DNA of 64,000 nucleotides from Flavobacteriaceae bacterium PS02336. Its GTDB lineage: Bacteria; Bacteroidota; Bacteroidia; Flavobacteriales; Flavobacteriaceae. Under the pieces are notes generated by a model that searched no databases, was not told the origin of the DNA, and saw only the letters and a program-made list of their open reading frames with translations. The position numbers and the translations under genes were made by a program. The stretch is taken from NCBI GenBank assembly GCA_029960065.1, contig JASCOF010000003.1:248001-312000 (forward strand), read 5' to 3'. The stretch's first letter is position 1. Each line of letters begins with the position of its first letter. This document shows, one piece after another, positions 25,224 to 34,506 of this stretch.

Positions 25224-26852
25224 ATGATTCGCCAAGCCATTATTGTCTCCTGTGGCTTTTTTATGAATACCATACTGGCGCAGGATTTACCTAAAATTGT
25301 TACTTCAAAAACAAACTATCTTCCTGATTTTAGTTATGCAGGCTATCACTTCGGCGAAAGCCAGCTTCCAGAATCAAATGGAAAAATTATTAATGCCGTA
25401 GATTTTGGCGTTAAAGCAAATGACAATTTAGACGATTCAAAAGCTTTATTGAAGGCCTTAAAAGCAGCCAATGCAGTTGATGGAAATGTCATTTTACAAC
25501 TACCGCAAGGCCGAATTATTCTAAGCGACATTCTCTATATCGAAAGAAGTAATTTTGTTCTTCGCGGAGCAGGTTCTGATGAAAACGGAACCGAAATTTA
25601 CTGCCCAAGACCCTTGATGTATCTTAAAGATCCTGAATCTCTGGCAGAACTTCGTGAATACCTTACCACATTCGATAAAAGACAACGCGAACCTGAGAAT
25701 AATGTCGATCTGCCTTTTTCACAATATGCTTGGTCAGGCGGTTTTATCTGGACACAATTTCCGGGTGAACGCGTAAAATCGTATTTGGATAAATATGAAC
25801 CCGAATCGAATGTTTTAGCAAAAGTCAGTTCTGGAAAAATAGGCGAATTTACGATCCAAGTTTCTGATGTTAAAAATCTTAAAGCCGGTGATATTGTCGA
25901 ATTGCAGTTATTTAATAAAGAGGGCGAGAACGGCGAAATTATTAAAGATTTATACCAAGGAGCAAAAGTAAAACCAGGTTCGCATCACTGGCAGTTTCCA
26001 AAACTTCCGATTGTGAGGCAACAGGTTGAAATTGCTAAGATTTCGGGTTCAAAAATTACTATAAAAACGCCTTTAACTATTTCTATCAAACCAAGTTATA
26101 AGGCACAGCTGGTCGAATGGAAACACTTAAACGAAGTTGGTATTGAACATCTCTCTTTTACTTTTCCTGATATTCCAAGAGTTGCACATCATGTTGAACC
26201 GGGAAATAATGGGATTTTCTTAACGCGTCTGTTTAACAGCTGGGTAAAAGATGTCAAAATCACCAATGCCGACAGCGGAATTTTAGGCGAAGAAATTTCC
26301 AATGTAACAGTGCAGGATATTGTTACAGATGGAACACATTTAGCACATTATACCGTAACTTTAGGCGGTGTTCATAATGTACTGGTGAAGAATTTAAAGA
26401 TTTACAATAAAACAGTTCATCCTTTAAGTTTCAACACTTTTGCAACAAAAAACGTATATCAGAATTGCGAGTTATTTGCAGATCCCCTTTTAGATCAGCA
26501 TTCAGGAGCAAATCATCAAAATTTATTTGATAATATTACAGTTCATATAAAAGCCGATAAAAACAATAGCTATTTTTTATTTGGAGGAGGCGGTGCCGAT
26601 TATTGGAAACCATCACACGGACCTTTCAGCACATTTTGGAATCTAAATGTCCAAGTCGAAAATCCAGATCAAACAAAACCTGTTTTATTATACGGAATGA
26701 AAGACGGAGCTTTCGCTAGAATTATTGGAGTGCATGGAAATACTAAATTTGAAATCAAATACGACGTCGATCCGTATATTGAATTTTTAAATACGCCTGT
26801 AGAAAAAATTCCTTCTTTGTATGATTATCAATTGAAAAAGCGATTGAAGTAA
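25224..26852 (+). CDS. Secreted beta-helix protein (pectate-lyase-3 / GH28-related), possible uronan-active enzyme
   Basis: 542 residues with a signal peptide (about 1-19, TILAQ). The motif NAVDFGVKANDNLDDSKALLKALKAA, seen here in the part DFGVKANDNLDDSKAL (near 57), marks the N-terminal turn of pectate-lyase-3/GH28-related right-handed beta-helices. Later turns include GIFLTRLFNSWVKDV, GILGEEISNVTVQDI and HNVLVKNLKIYNKT, and a His-rich QHSGANHQNLFD segment lies near 430. The overall pattern recalls DUF4955-type proteins. Lyase or hydrolase activity on a uronic-acid polysaccharide is plausible from its place after uxuA and before PUL 1. The catalytic residues are not assignable by eye. Confidence 0.65.
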   Translation: MIRQAIIVSCGFFMNTILAQDLPKIVTSKTNYLPDFSYAGYHFGESQLPESNGKIINAVDFGVKANDNLDDSKALLKALKAANAVDGNVILQLPQGRIILSDILYIERSNFVLRGAGSDENGTEIYCPRPLMYLKDPESLAELREYLTTFDKRQREPENNVDLPFSQYAWSGGFIWTQFPGERVKSYLDKYEPESNVLAKVSSGKIGEFTIQVSDVKNLKAGDIVELQLFNKEGENGEIIKDLYQGAKVKPGSHHWQFPKLPIVRQQVEIAKISGSKITIKTPLTISIKPSYKAQLVEWKHLNEVGIEHLSFTFPDIPRVAHHVEPGNNGIFLTRLFNSWVKDVKITNADSGILGEEISNVTVQDIVTDGTHLAHYTVTLGGVHNVLVKNLKIYNKTVHPLSFNTFATKNVYQNCELFADPLLDQHSGANHQNLFDNITVHIKADKNNSYFLFGGGGADYWKPSHGPFSTFWNLNVQVENPDQTKPVLLYGMKDGAFARIIGVHGNTKFEIKYDVDPYIEFLNTPVEKIPSLYDYQLKKRLK

Positions 26853-26926
26853 AGTTCTTTTTTAATCTCGCAAAGTCGCTAAGACGCAAAGTTTTAATTG
26901 CTCATCTTAATGATTAATAAGTACTA

Positions 26927-27057
26927 TTTGTCATTTCGACGAAGGAGACCCGAGCGATAGCGAATAGGCGAAGCAAATCACACTCGGGATTCGACAAAGA
27001 TTGGCGAAATACTTTATGGAATTTCTAGTGAGATTTCTTCTTCGTCGAAATGACAAA
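26927..27057. repeat. TTGTCATTTCGA element, copy A (with nested micro-repeat)
   Basis: 131 bp ending in TTTGTCATTTCGACGAAG and its mirror at 27044-27057, with a core TCGACAAAGATTGGCGAAA. Compared with the copy at 48300 it carries an extra block of about 27 bp (26948-26974, ACCCGAGCGATAGCGAATAG and onward) just before AAATC. It occupies most of the gene-free stretch 26853-27180. Confidence 0.8.
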
Positions 27058-27079
27058 AATGAGAAAAAAACTTTGTGTT

Positions 27080-27107
27080 CCAGCGGTTGAAACCGTTGGC
27101 TATGTTT
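27080..27107. repeat. Single REP-like hairpin related to 20308-20391
   Basis: CCAGCGGTTGAAACCGTTGG forms a stem of nine pairs (one G-T) and is followed by CTATGTTT. It has the same layout as the CCCGTGGTTGAAACCACGGG arm at 20363, with compensating base changes in the stem. Confidence 0.65.
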
Positions 27108-27128
27108 TAAATTGTATGACAATACAAA

Positions 27129-27168
27129 AATCTTTGAACCTCTGCTCCTTTGCCTCTTTGAACCTAAA
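27129..27168. repeat. 8-nt-period repeat (five units) before the HTCS gene
   Basis: Units AATCTTTG, AACCTCTG, CTCCTTTG, CCTCTTTG and AACCTAAA run without interruption and end 12 nt before the ATG. They belong to the same family as those at 37529, 48407 and 60199. Confidence 0.7.
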
Positions 27169-27180
27169 AAAATAAACGCT

Positions 27181-30100
27181 ATGAAATATAAAATAGCTTT
27201 TCTCGTAATCTTATTTATTTCAGGAAATCTATTTTCCCAGAATAAATACCGCCTTAAAAATATCTCAACAACAGACGGACTTTCACAGAGTTCGGTCATT
27301 GCTATTCATCAGGATAAATTTGGGCAGATGTGGTTTGGTACGCGCGACGGACTAAATAAATATGACGGCAGCCGATTTACCATTTATAGAAATGATGTTA
27401 ACGATAAATTTTCTATCAGCAACAATGATATTTTGGCAATTGAAGAAGATAATTCAGGAAAAATATGGGTTGGAACTTACAATGGTCTAAACTGTTATGA
27501 TCCAGTTTCTAATCGTTTTACAAGATATCTTCACACTAAAGCAAATCATACAATCAGCAACAATGCGGTTTGGAGCATCAGGGAAATTGGAGGCGAAATG
27601 TGGTTTGGAACTTCAAAAGGACTTACCATCTTAAATAAAAAAACAGGACTATTTACTTCTGTCTTTCATTCAGATGATGATGCGTCTACCCTTCCAAGCA
27701 ACAATATTTTAAGTATTATAAAAACCAAAAAAGGCGAAATCTGGATTGGAACTACAAAAGGTTTATGCCAATTAACCAGCAGAAAAAATGGAAAATTATA
27801 CTTTAAAAATTATACTTTAAACACAACTGATTTATTGAATGTGCAATCGGTTATTGAAGATAAAAATGGAGATTTATGGGTGGGAACAAAAAATAAAGGG
27901 CTTTTAAAATTCAATCAAAAACAAAAAGCCTTTGTTCCATTTTTAGATATTTCCAAGTATAACGAAATCAATACTGATATTCGCTCTTTAATAATCGACA
28001 GTAATGGTTCTTTATGGATTGGCTCTTATGATGGAATCTATATTTTAGGCAGAGATAAAAGTCTGCAGAAAATCAACAACAGTAATAATGCTAACGGAAT
28101 CGACAAAGTAAAGTCGGTTTTTATGGATAAAAAAGGTTCAATCTGGATTGGATGTTATTACAAAGGCGTAAATCTTTGGGATATTTCGAATGTGAATTTC
28201 TCTAATTACAATCAGAATTCAAAAAAGATTCCGATGAGTTTTGATGTCGTAAGTTCAATAATTGCCGATAAAAACCAGAACATTTATTTTGGAACTGAAG
28301 GCGGAGGCATCACGATTTACAATAAAAATTCTGAAACTGTAAATTACATCAACAGCAAAACGGGACAAACCAATAAAAACGATATCAAGGCAATGTGTCT
28401 TTCTGACGATCATATTTTATGGATTGGAACATTCTCTAAAGGAATATCGGCGTACAATACCATTTCTAAAAGAATTGAAGACAACCGAATTGCTCCTGAT
28501 TTAAGTGAATCTCTAAAAGAAAGCGGCGTTTATGCCCTTAAATCAGAGGGAAACATTCTATGGATTGGAACTTTCGGCAAAGGTTTAATTCGCTACAATA
28601 CAACCAATAAAACCTTTCAATCTATTGGAAATGACAATACAAAACCTGTTTTCCTGACTAACAACATTCTTCGTACCCTGCTGGTTGACAAGCAAAACTG
28701 GCTTTGGGTGGGAACTCAAAACGGATTGAATCGTATTCCATTAAAAAATTTCAATCCACAGAAATATACTATTCAGCATTTCTTTTACGATCATTCCTCT
28801 TTATCAGGTGATGATATTTTGACCTTGTTTCAGGATTCACAAAATAAAATCTGGGTAGGAACAAAAGCAAAAGGACTCTATTATTTTGATGGAAAGAAAT
28901 TCAATTCTATTAATTTAAAAATAGGAAATACCGTTATTACTTCTATTCACTCTATTTTGGAAGATGATGATAAAAACCTATGGATCAGTACCAATCAGGG
29001 AATCATTAAATACAATACAAATACAAAAAGTGTTGCGATTTACGATCAAAAAGACGGATTGGCAAGTAATGAATTCAATGATAATTCCGCTTTAAAACTG
29101 ACTTCAAATCAGTTCTATTTTGGAAGTCCATCTGGAGCTACATATTTTGACGCTTCAAAAATTTCATTAAATAAATATGCACCGCAGGTTTTAATAACGG
29201 ATTTAAAAATTAAAAACGAAACCGTAAATGCTAATGATAAAGACGGAATTTTAGAAAAAAGTATTGGTTTTACTCAGACTATAACACTGGATTATGACAA
29301 ATCTAATTTCTCTATAAATTTTGCAATTCCAAACTATATTCGATCCAAAAATAATCTATACAGCTACCGTTTAACTGGGTTAGAAAATAACTGGACCACA
29401 ACTAAAAACAGCGAAGCGAATTTTGCCATTCAAAATCCAGGAACTTATACTTTTGAAGTTAGAGGTGCCAATAACGACGGGATCTGGAATGAGAAACCAA
29501 CCACTTTAACTGTAATTGTAAATCCCGCTCCTTGGCGCAGTATCTGGGCATTTTTACTGTACGGAATTGTTATTGGTTTGGGACTATACGGTTTGATCTG
29601 GATTATGAAATCGAAAGCCCGATTGAAACAAAAACTGGAACTCGAATATCTGGAAACCAAACGTATTGAAGAAAATAACAAGCTGAAACTAGATTTCTTT
29701 ACCAATATTTCGCACGAATTCAGAACGCCTCTAACTTTAATTTTAGGTCCGTTACAGCAAATTCTGTCAGATTATAATGGAACAAATGAAATGTACAAAA
29801 AGCTTTTGGTGATTGAAGGAAGCGCGAATCATCTTTTAAGTTTGATTAACCGTTTAATGGATTTCAGAAAACTAGAAAATCATCAGGTTACACTGGAATC
29901 GGCTAACGGAAATATCGTCAAATTTACCCGCGAAATCTATTTATCTTTTATAGAATATGCCAAAGACGGAGGTTATGATTATACATTCGAAACTTCTAAT
30001 GATGAAATTTTAGTGTATTATGACCGATATAAATTGGAACGTGTTTTTTATAATTTGATTTCAAATGCTTTTCGATATACGCCGAAAGGCGGAACAATTC

Positions 30101-31272
30101 ATATTAAAGTCAATCACGATCAGGAAAACTTATTTATAGCCGTTGAAGACTCAGGAGTTGGAATTGCCGAGGAACATATTGATAAAATCTTTGATCTGTT
30201 TTTTGAAGTTCCAACGCATAATCAAGTTCAGAAAAACTACAATAAAGGAACAGGAATTGGACTTTCTATCGTCAAAAACATTGTGAAACTGCATAAAGGT
30301 TCGATTAATGTTATGAATAAATCAACCGGCGGGGTGATCTTTAAAGTAACATTGCCACTAGGACGTGAACATCTTTTGGACAGTGAAATTATTACTGATT
30401 TTAAAATCAGTGATGATATTGAACAATACGCTGCTCAATTAGAGCCTTCAGAAAGTATTGAAAATGAAGACCTAGAAGATTTAATTGTAAACGAAGAAAA
30501 ACAAACAATCTTACTTGTTGAAGACCATAAGGTTTTGAGAAAATTCATGAAAAACCTACTCAAAAAAGACTACAACATTATTGAAGCCGAAAATGGAAAA
30601 ATTGCCTTTGAAAAAGCATTAAAATTTGTTCCGAATTTGATTATCAGCGATGTTATTATGCCTGAAATGGTAGGAACTGAACTTTGTTCTAAAATCAAAG
30701 AAAACATTAAAACCAGTCATATTCCGGTTATTTTACTGACTTCAAGATCTTCATTAGTTTATAAATTTGAAGGATTGGAAAGCGGTGCAGACGATTACAT
30801 TAGTAAACCCTTTAATTTAATGGAATTCAAGCTTCGTGTTAAAAATATTCTGAATACAACAGAACGTTTAAAAATCAAATTTTCAAGTGAAGACAGTTTT
30901 ATTCCATCCGAAATTACAGTTTCTTCTTTGGACGAAGAATTACTAAAGAAAGCATTCAAAATTGTCGAAGAGAATATTTCAAACGAACAATTTGATATTC
31001 CATTTTTCTGTTCCGAATTAGGTGTGAGCAGAACCATGTTATTTTTAAAAATTAAAGCTTGGACGAATTGCACGCCAAATGAATTTATTCATGAAATACG
31101 ATTAAAACGTGCGGCGCAATTATTAGAACAAAACAAATTAACGGTTTCTGAAATTAGTTATAAAGTTGGTTTTAATAATCCGAAATATTTCAGCAAATGC
31201 TTTCAAAAAAAATATGGAGAAACTCCATCTCAATTTGCAGACAAATTTTATAAATCTTCTGCGATAATTTAA
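27181..31272 (+). CDS. Hybrid two-component system regulator (HTCS) of PUL 1
   Basis: 1363 residues from the ATG at 27181, which gives a proper signal peptide (MKYKIAFLVILFISGNLFSQ); an upstream TTG at 27112 would bury it. The periplasmic part has about 14 propeller blades (repeats such as GQMWFGTRDGLNKYD, GEIWIGTTKGL, LWVGTQNGLNRI) and a Y_Y_Y domain (about 700-785). A membrane helix (about 790-810) precedes HisKA (ISHEFRTPL, His845), HATPase (NLISNAFRYTP near 958, DSGVGI, GTGIGLSIV), a receiver domain (SDVIMPEM, Asp1157; GADDYISKPF) and an AraC HTH (about 1255-1355). This is the complete one-protein phosphorelay typical of PUL control. A signal from the glycan should induce the susC operon that starts 215 nt downstream. 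Confidence 0.95.
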   Translation: MKYKIAFLVILFISGNLFSQNKYRLKNISTTDGLSQSSVIAIHQDKFGQMWFGTRDGLNKYDGSRFTIYRNDVNDKFSISNNDILAIEEDNSGKIWVGTYNGLNCYDPVSNRFTRYLHTKANHTISNNAVWSIREIGGEMWFGTSKGLTILNKKTGLFTSVFHSDDDASTLPSNNILSIIKTKKGEIWIGTTKGLCQLTSRKNGKLYFKNYTLNTTDLLNVQSVIEDKNGDLWVGTKNKGLLKFNQKQKAFVPFLDISKYNEINTDIRSLIIDSNGSLWIGSYDGIYILGRDKSLQKINNSNNANGIDKVKSVFMDKKGSIWIGCYYKGVNLWDISNVNFSNYNQNSKKIPMSFDVVSSIIADKNQNIYFGTEGGGITIYNKNSETVNYINSKTGQTNKNDIKAMCLSDDHILWIGTFSKGISAYNTISKRIEDNRIAPDLSESLKESGVYALKSEGNILWIGTFGKGLIRYNTTNKTFQSIGNDNTKPVFLTNNILRTLLVDKQNWLWVGTQNGLNRIPLKNFNPQKYTIQHFFYDHSSLSGDDILTLFQDSQNKIWVGTKAKGLYYFDGKKFNSINLKIGNTVITSIHSILEDDDKNLWISTNQGIIKYNTNTKSVAIYDQKDGLASNEFNDNSALKLTSNQFYFGSPSGATYFDASKISLNKYAPQVLITDLKIKNETVNANDKDGILEKSIGFTQTITLDYDKSNFSINFAIPNYIRSKNNLYSYRLTGLENNWTTTKNSEANFAIQNPGTYTFEVRGANNDGIWNEKPTTLTVIVNPAPWRSIWAFLLYGIVIGLGLYGLIWIMKSKARLKQKLELEYLETKRIEENNKLKLDFFTNISHEFRTPLTLILGPLQQILSDYNGTNEMYKKLLVIEGSANHLLSLINRLMDFRKLENHQVTLESANGNIVKFTREIYLSFIEYAKDGGYDYTFETSNDEILVYYDRYKLERVFYNLISNAFRYTPKGGTIHIKVNHDQENLFIAVEDSGVGIAEEHIDKIFDLFFEVPTHNQVQKNYNKGTGIGLSIVKNIVKLHKGSINVMNKSTGGVIFKVTLPLGREHLLDSEIITDFKISDDIEQYAAQLEPSESIENEDLEDLIVNEEKQTILLVEDHKVLRKFMKNLLKKDYNIIEAENGKIAFEKALKFVPNLIISDVIMPEMVGTELCSKIKENIKTSHIPVILLTSRSSLVYKFEGLESGADDYISKPFNLMEFKLRVKNILNTTERLKIKFSSEDSFIPSEITVSSLDEELLKKAFKIVEENISNEQFDIPFFCSELGVSRTMLFLKIKAWTNCTPNEFIHEIRLKRAAQLLEQNKLTVSEISYKVGFNNPKYFSKCFQKKYGETPSQFADKFYKSSAII

Positions 31273-31295
31273 CAACTCCACTGTTTTAAGGGCTT

Positions 31296-31331
31296 AAAAA
31301 AGGGTATCTGTATTTTTGGATACCCTTTTTT
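31296..31331 (+). terminator. Intrinsic terminator of the HTCS gene
   Basis: AAAAAAGGGTATC (31296-31308) pairs with GGATACCCTTTTTT (31318-31331) around a short loop. It separates the regulator transcript from the susC operon. Confidence 0.85.
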
Positions 31332-31334
31332 GTA

Positions 31335-31364
31335 TTTCTATATCGTTTTCGGACTCTACATTTG
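31335..31364 (+). promoter_or_regulatory. Candidate promoter of the PUL 1 susC operon
   Basis: TACATTTG at 31357-31364 is an exact -7 match. A TTT (31335-31337) lies at the -33 position with 19-nt spacing. The start point would be near 31371, giving a leader of about 115 nt before SusC. The weak -33 box fits a promoter that needs an activator such as the HTCS. Confidence 0.5.
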
Positions 31365-31368
31365 CGGT

Positions 31369-31461
31369 ATGAAAATCAAAAAAACAAACTTCTTGTTATT
31401 ACAGATTTTATTTTTCATTCTCATAATCGGAATGAGTTTATTGCTTTTCTACTTTATCTAA
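31369..31461 (+). CDS. Possible 30-residue membrane peptide upstream of SusC
   Basis: ATG at 31369 opens 30 codons (MKIKKTNFLLLQ... ending LLLFYFI). They encode a short basic start and one hydrophobic helix of about 20 residues. It sits 26 nt before the SusC start. Against it, the candidate -7 box places the transcript start almost on its ATG. It may be a leader peptide, a leaderless small protein or chance. Confidence 0.3.
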   Translation: MKIKKTNFLLLQILFFILIIGMSLLLFYFI

Positions 31462-31487
31462 CAACTAACCTTAAAACTAAAAAATGA

Positions 31488-34400
31488 ATGTGTACAAACC
31501 AAAAAAACAAACCGTTTAAGTGGTGTTTACTGGTCTCTTTTTTACTGGTAAATTTCATCATGCAGGCACAGGAAAAAAAAGTGACTGGAAAAATAACATC
31601 CAGTGAAGATTTACTCGGACTTCCAGGTGCGAATGTGTATATCAAAAATTCTTCTGTAGGAGCTTCTGCAGATATGGATGGAAATTACACCGTTATTGTT
31701 TCGGAAAAAAATGCAGTATTAGTTTTCAACTTTGTCGGATTTCAGTCTGTCGAAATTCCTGTAGGAACTAAAAGTGTAATCAATGTCAGTTTAAAACCCG
31801 ATACAAAAGCACTGGACGAAGTTGTTGTGGTAGGTTATGGAACTCGTAAAAAGAGCGATATTACAGGCTCAGTATCTTCTGTTACAGCAAAAGAACTTAC
31901 CGCTTATCCTGTTCTAAATGCAGAACAAGCATTGCAAGGACGTGCTGCAGGGGTTTCGGTACAAACTAATAATGGTGGTGAACCGGGTGCTCCAGTAAAA
32001 ATCAGGGTTCGAGGCGGAACTTCAATTAACGCCAGCGGTGATGCTCTTGTGGTTGTTGATGGGTTTGCAGGAGTTTCTATGCCAGCACCGCAGGATATTG
32101 CTTCTATTGAGGTTTTAAAAGATGCTTCGGCAACGGCAATTTACGGATCAAGAGGATCAAACGGGGTTATTATGGTTACGACTAAAAAAGGAAAACCGGG
32201 AAAACCTGTAATTGAATTTAGTAATTCTACTTCGATACAATCGGTAAACAATAAATTGCATTTATTAAATGCAGATCAATTTGCTGCATATAGAAAAAGT
32301 TTTACTACACATACACAAGGTCCAGCAAATACAGACTGGCAGGATGTTATATACCGTGACGGAATGATTTCGAATACTCAGTTATCATTTTCAGGTGGCT
32401 CTGAAAATATGAGGTATTATGTTTCTGGAACTTATTTTAACCAAGATGGAGTTGTAATCAATTCTGGAATTGACAAATACACTATTGTAAGCAATCTTGA
32501 AGCTGATTTGTCACCTAAATTTAAAGTAGGTTTAAATATTTTTACGAGTAAACAAAACAAGGAAGGAATTGTCAGCCAGACAAGTGCCGGAGGAACTGGT
32601 GCTGCGGGTGTAATTGCATCGGCGTACAGATTTATGCCAGACAAAGGAATTTATAATGCAGACGGCACTTATACCACAACCGCTCCAATTGGTGATGACA
32701 TTGACAATCCGTATGCAACTGCAATGGAAAACATTCTCGAAACTGTTTCTATTGTAAACCGAAGCAATTTCTTTGCGCAGTATCAAATCACGAAAGACTT
32801 AGATTTTAAAACCACTTTAGGTTTAACTGATAATAATTCGCAGACAGGTAGATTTATTCCGTCAACATTAATTGCAGGGAAAAACATTAAGGGAGAAGCC
32901 TCTGTAAATAATACTCGATTTTCTTCTTTCTTGACAGAGAATTATTTGACTTTCAAACGTGAAATCATTGATAGAGGAATTTTAACGGTTCTTGGCGGTT
33001 ACTCTTATCAAAAAAACAAAAACGAAAATTCGTATGCGGCTTCAAGAGGATTTTTAACGAACACTAACTCGTACCGAAACTTAGGCGCTGGAACCGTATT
33101 TTTAAAACCAGATTCTGGTTTGTCTGAAACCGAATTGATCTCTGCCTTCGGAAGGTTAAACTTTGATTATGACGATCGTTACTTACTAACTTTTACTGCT
33201 AGACGAGACGGTTCTTCAAGCTTTAGTAAAAACTACAAATACGGAACTTTTCCATCTGGAGCAATTGGATGGAATATCAGTAAAGAAGCTTTCTTAAAAG
33301 ACAATAAAACCATTTCAAACTTAAAATTAAGAGCAAGTTATGGAGCAACTGGTAACCCGTCTATTGGTGCGTACTCTACGCTATCCCGCTTCTCTGAAAT
33401 TTATTATGTAAGCGGTGACGTAATTGTAAATGCTGTGCAGCTGACTTCATTGGACAATCCAAATTTAAAATGGGAAACTTCGTATCAACAGGATTACGGA
33501 ATTGATTTAGGTTTATTTGACAACAGAATCAGTATTACGGCAGATTACTATAAAACAATTACTAAAGATTTATTGTTTAATAGACCGCTTCCTGGAGTTT
33601 CGGGAATTGCTTCTCAGCTTCAAAACGTAGGAGAATTAGAAAACAAAGGCTGGGAATTGGGAATTAACACCAAAAACTTCGTTGGTGCAGATTTTACTTG
33701 GTCAACCAGTTTTAATATTTCTTCAAACAAAAACAAAGTATTAAAACTAGCTGATAACAAAGACTTATTGATTAATTCTGCTCCAGGTCATTTCCTAGCA
33801 ACAGAATCTCAGATTTTAAGAGTAGGCCAGCCGGTTGGTTCTTTCTTCGGATTTGTTTATGACGGTGTAATTCAGCAGGGAGAACCTGTTTTACCTGGGA
33901 ACTTTGAAACCATTGCAGGAGGAGAAAAATTCAAAGATGTTAATGGAGACGGCAAATTAGATTCGCAGGATAAAACGATCATCGGAAATCCAAATCCTGA
34001 TTTCATCTTCGGGTTTAATAATGATTTCACTTATAAAAATCTGGATTTAAATATCTTCTTCCAAGGTTCGCAGGGAGGTGAGATTTTAAATTATACTTTG
34101 ATGGAACTGGCATCTGGAAACAATAATGCGACAACAGAAGTATTGGATTCTTGGACACCAACAAATACAGATACAAATGTGCCAATCAATGCTGCAAGAA
34201 CGAAAAGAATTACCTCAAGATTTGTTTATGACGGAAGTTATATTCGTTTGAAAAACATTTCGTTAGGATACAGCTTAAGCGAAAATGTTGTTTCTAAAAT
34301 AGGATTAAACAAGGTTCGTTTTTACATCAGTGCGCAAAACCTTTGGACAATTACAGATTATCCGGGTACAGATCCTGAAACGAGCTACTTAAACGATACA

Positions 34401-34490
34401 AATTCAAGAAGCAACACCAATTTAGGATTAGATTACGGCGGTTATCCAAACGTGAGAACGTTTACAGTAGGTCTTAATGTAAAATTCTAG
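31488..34490 (+). CDS. SusC/RagA-family TonB-dependent glycan transporter (PUL 1)
   Basis: 1000 residues. A signal peptide (WCLLVSFLLVNFIMQAQ) is followed by a carboxypeptidase-like regulatory domain (VTGKITSSEDLLGLPGANVY), the TonB-box-like DEVVVVGYGTRKK, a plug domain (VLNAEQALQGRAAGV, VVDGFAG, DASATAIYGSRGSNGV) and a 22-strand barrel ending GLNVKF. It should import oligosaccharides across the outer membrane with the SusD lipoprotein encoded 16 nt downstream. An ATG 4 nt earlier is in another frame and stops after 11 codons. Confidence 0.95.
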   Translation: MCTNQKNKPFKWCLLVSFLLVNFIMQAQEKKVTGKITSSEDLLGLPGANVYIKNSSVGASADMDGNYTVIVSEKNAVLVFNFVGFQSVEIPVGTKSVINVSLKPDTKALDEVVVVGYGTRKKSDITGSVSSVTAKELTAYPVLNAEQALQGRAAGVSVQTNNGGEPGAPVKIRVRGGTSINASGDALVVVDGFAGVSMPAPQDIASIEVLKDASATAIYGSRGSNGVIMVTTKKGKPGKPVIEFSNSTSIQSVNNKLHLLNADQFAAYRKSFTTHTQGPANTDWQDVIYRDGMISNTQLSFSGGSENMRYYVSGTYFNQDGVVINSGIDKYTIVSNLEADLSPKFKVGLNIFTSKQNKEGIVSQTSAGGTGAAGVIASAYRFMPDKGIYNADGTYTTTAPIGDDIDNPYATAMENILETVSIVNRSNFFAQYQITKDLDFKTTLGLTDNNSQTGRFIPSTLIAGKNIKGEASVNNTRFSSFLTENYLTFKREIIDRGILTVLGGYSYQKNKNENSYAASRGFLTNTNSYRNLGAGTVFLKPDSGLSETELISAFGRLNFDYDDRYLLTFTARRDGSSSFSKNYKYGTFPSGAIGWNISKEAFLKDNKTISNLKLRASYGATGNPSIGAYSTLSRFSEIYYVSGDVIVNAVQLTSLDNPNLKWETSYQQDYGIDLGLFDNRISITADYYKTITKDLLFNRPLPGVSGIASQLQNVGELENKGWELGINTKNFVGADFTWSTSFNISSNKNKVLKLADNKDLLINSAPGHFLATESQILRVGQPVGSFFGFVYDGVIQQGEPVLPGNFETIAGGEKFKDVNGDGKLDSQDKTIIGNPNPDFIFGFNNDFTYKNLDLNIFFQGSQGGEILNYTLMELASGNNNATTEVLDSWTPTNTDTNVPINAARTKRITSRFVYDGSYIRLKNISLGYSLSENVVSKIGLNKVRFYISAQNLWTITDYPGTDPETSYLNDTNSRSNTNLGLDYGGYPNVRTFTVGLNVKF

Positions 34491-34506
34491 TTAAATCACA
34501 ACCATC

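Noticed and set aside
26927..27057. Insertion sequence with transposase
   Set aside because: Too short to encode a transposase and contains no convincing coding frame; kept as a non-autonomous repeat.
27112..27180. N-terminal extension of the HTCS from TTG 27112
   Set aside because: It would place 23 polar and repeat-derived residues before an otherwise perfect signal peptide.
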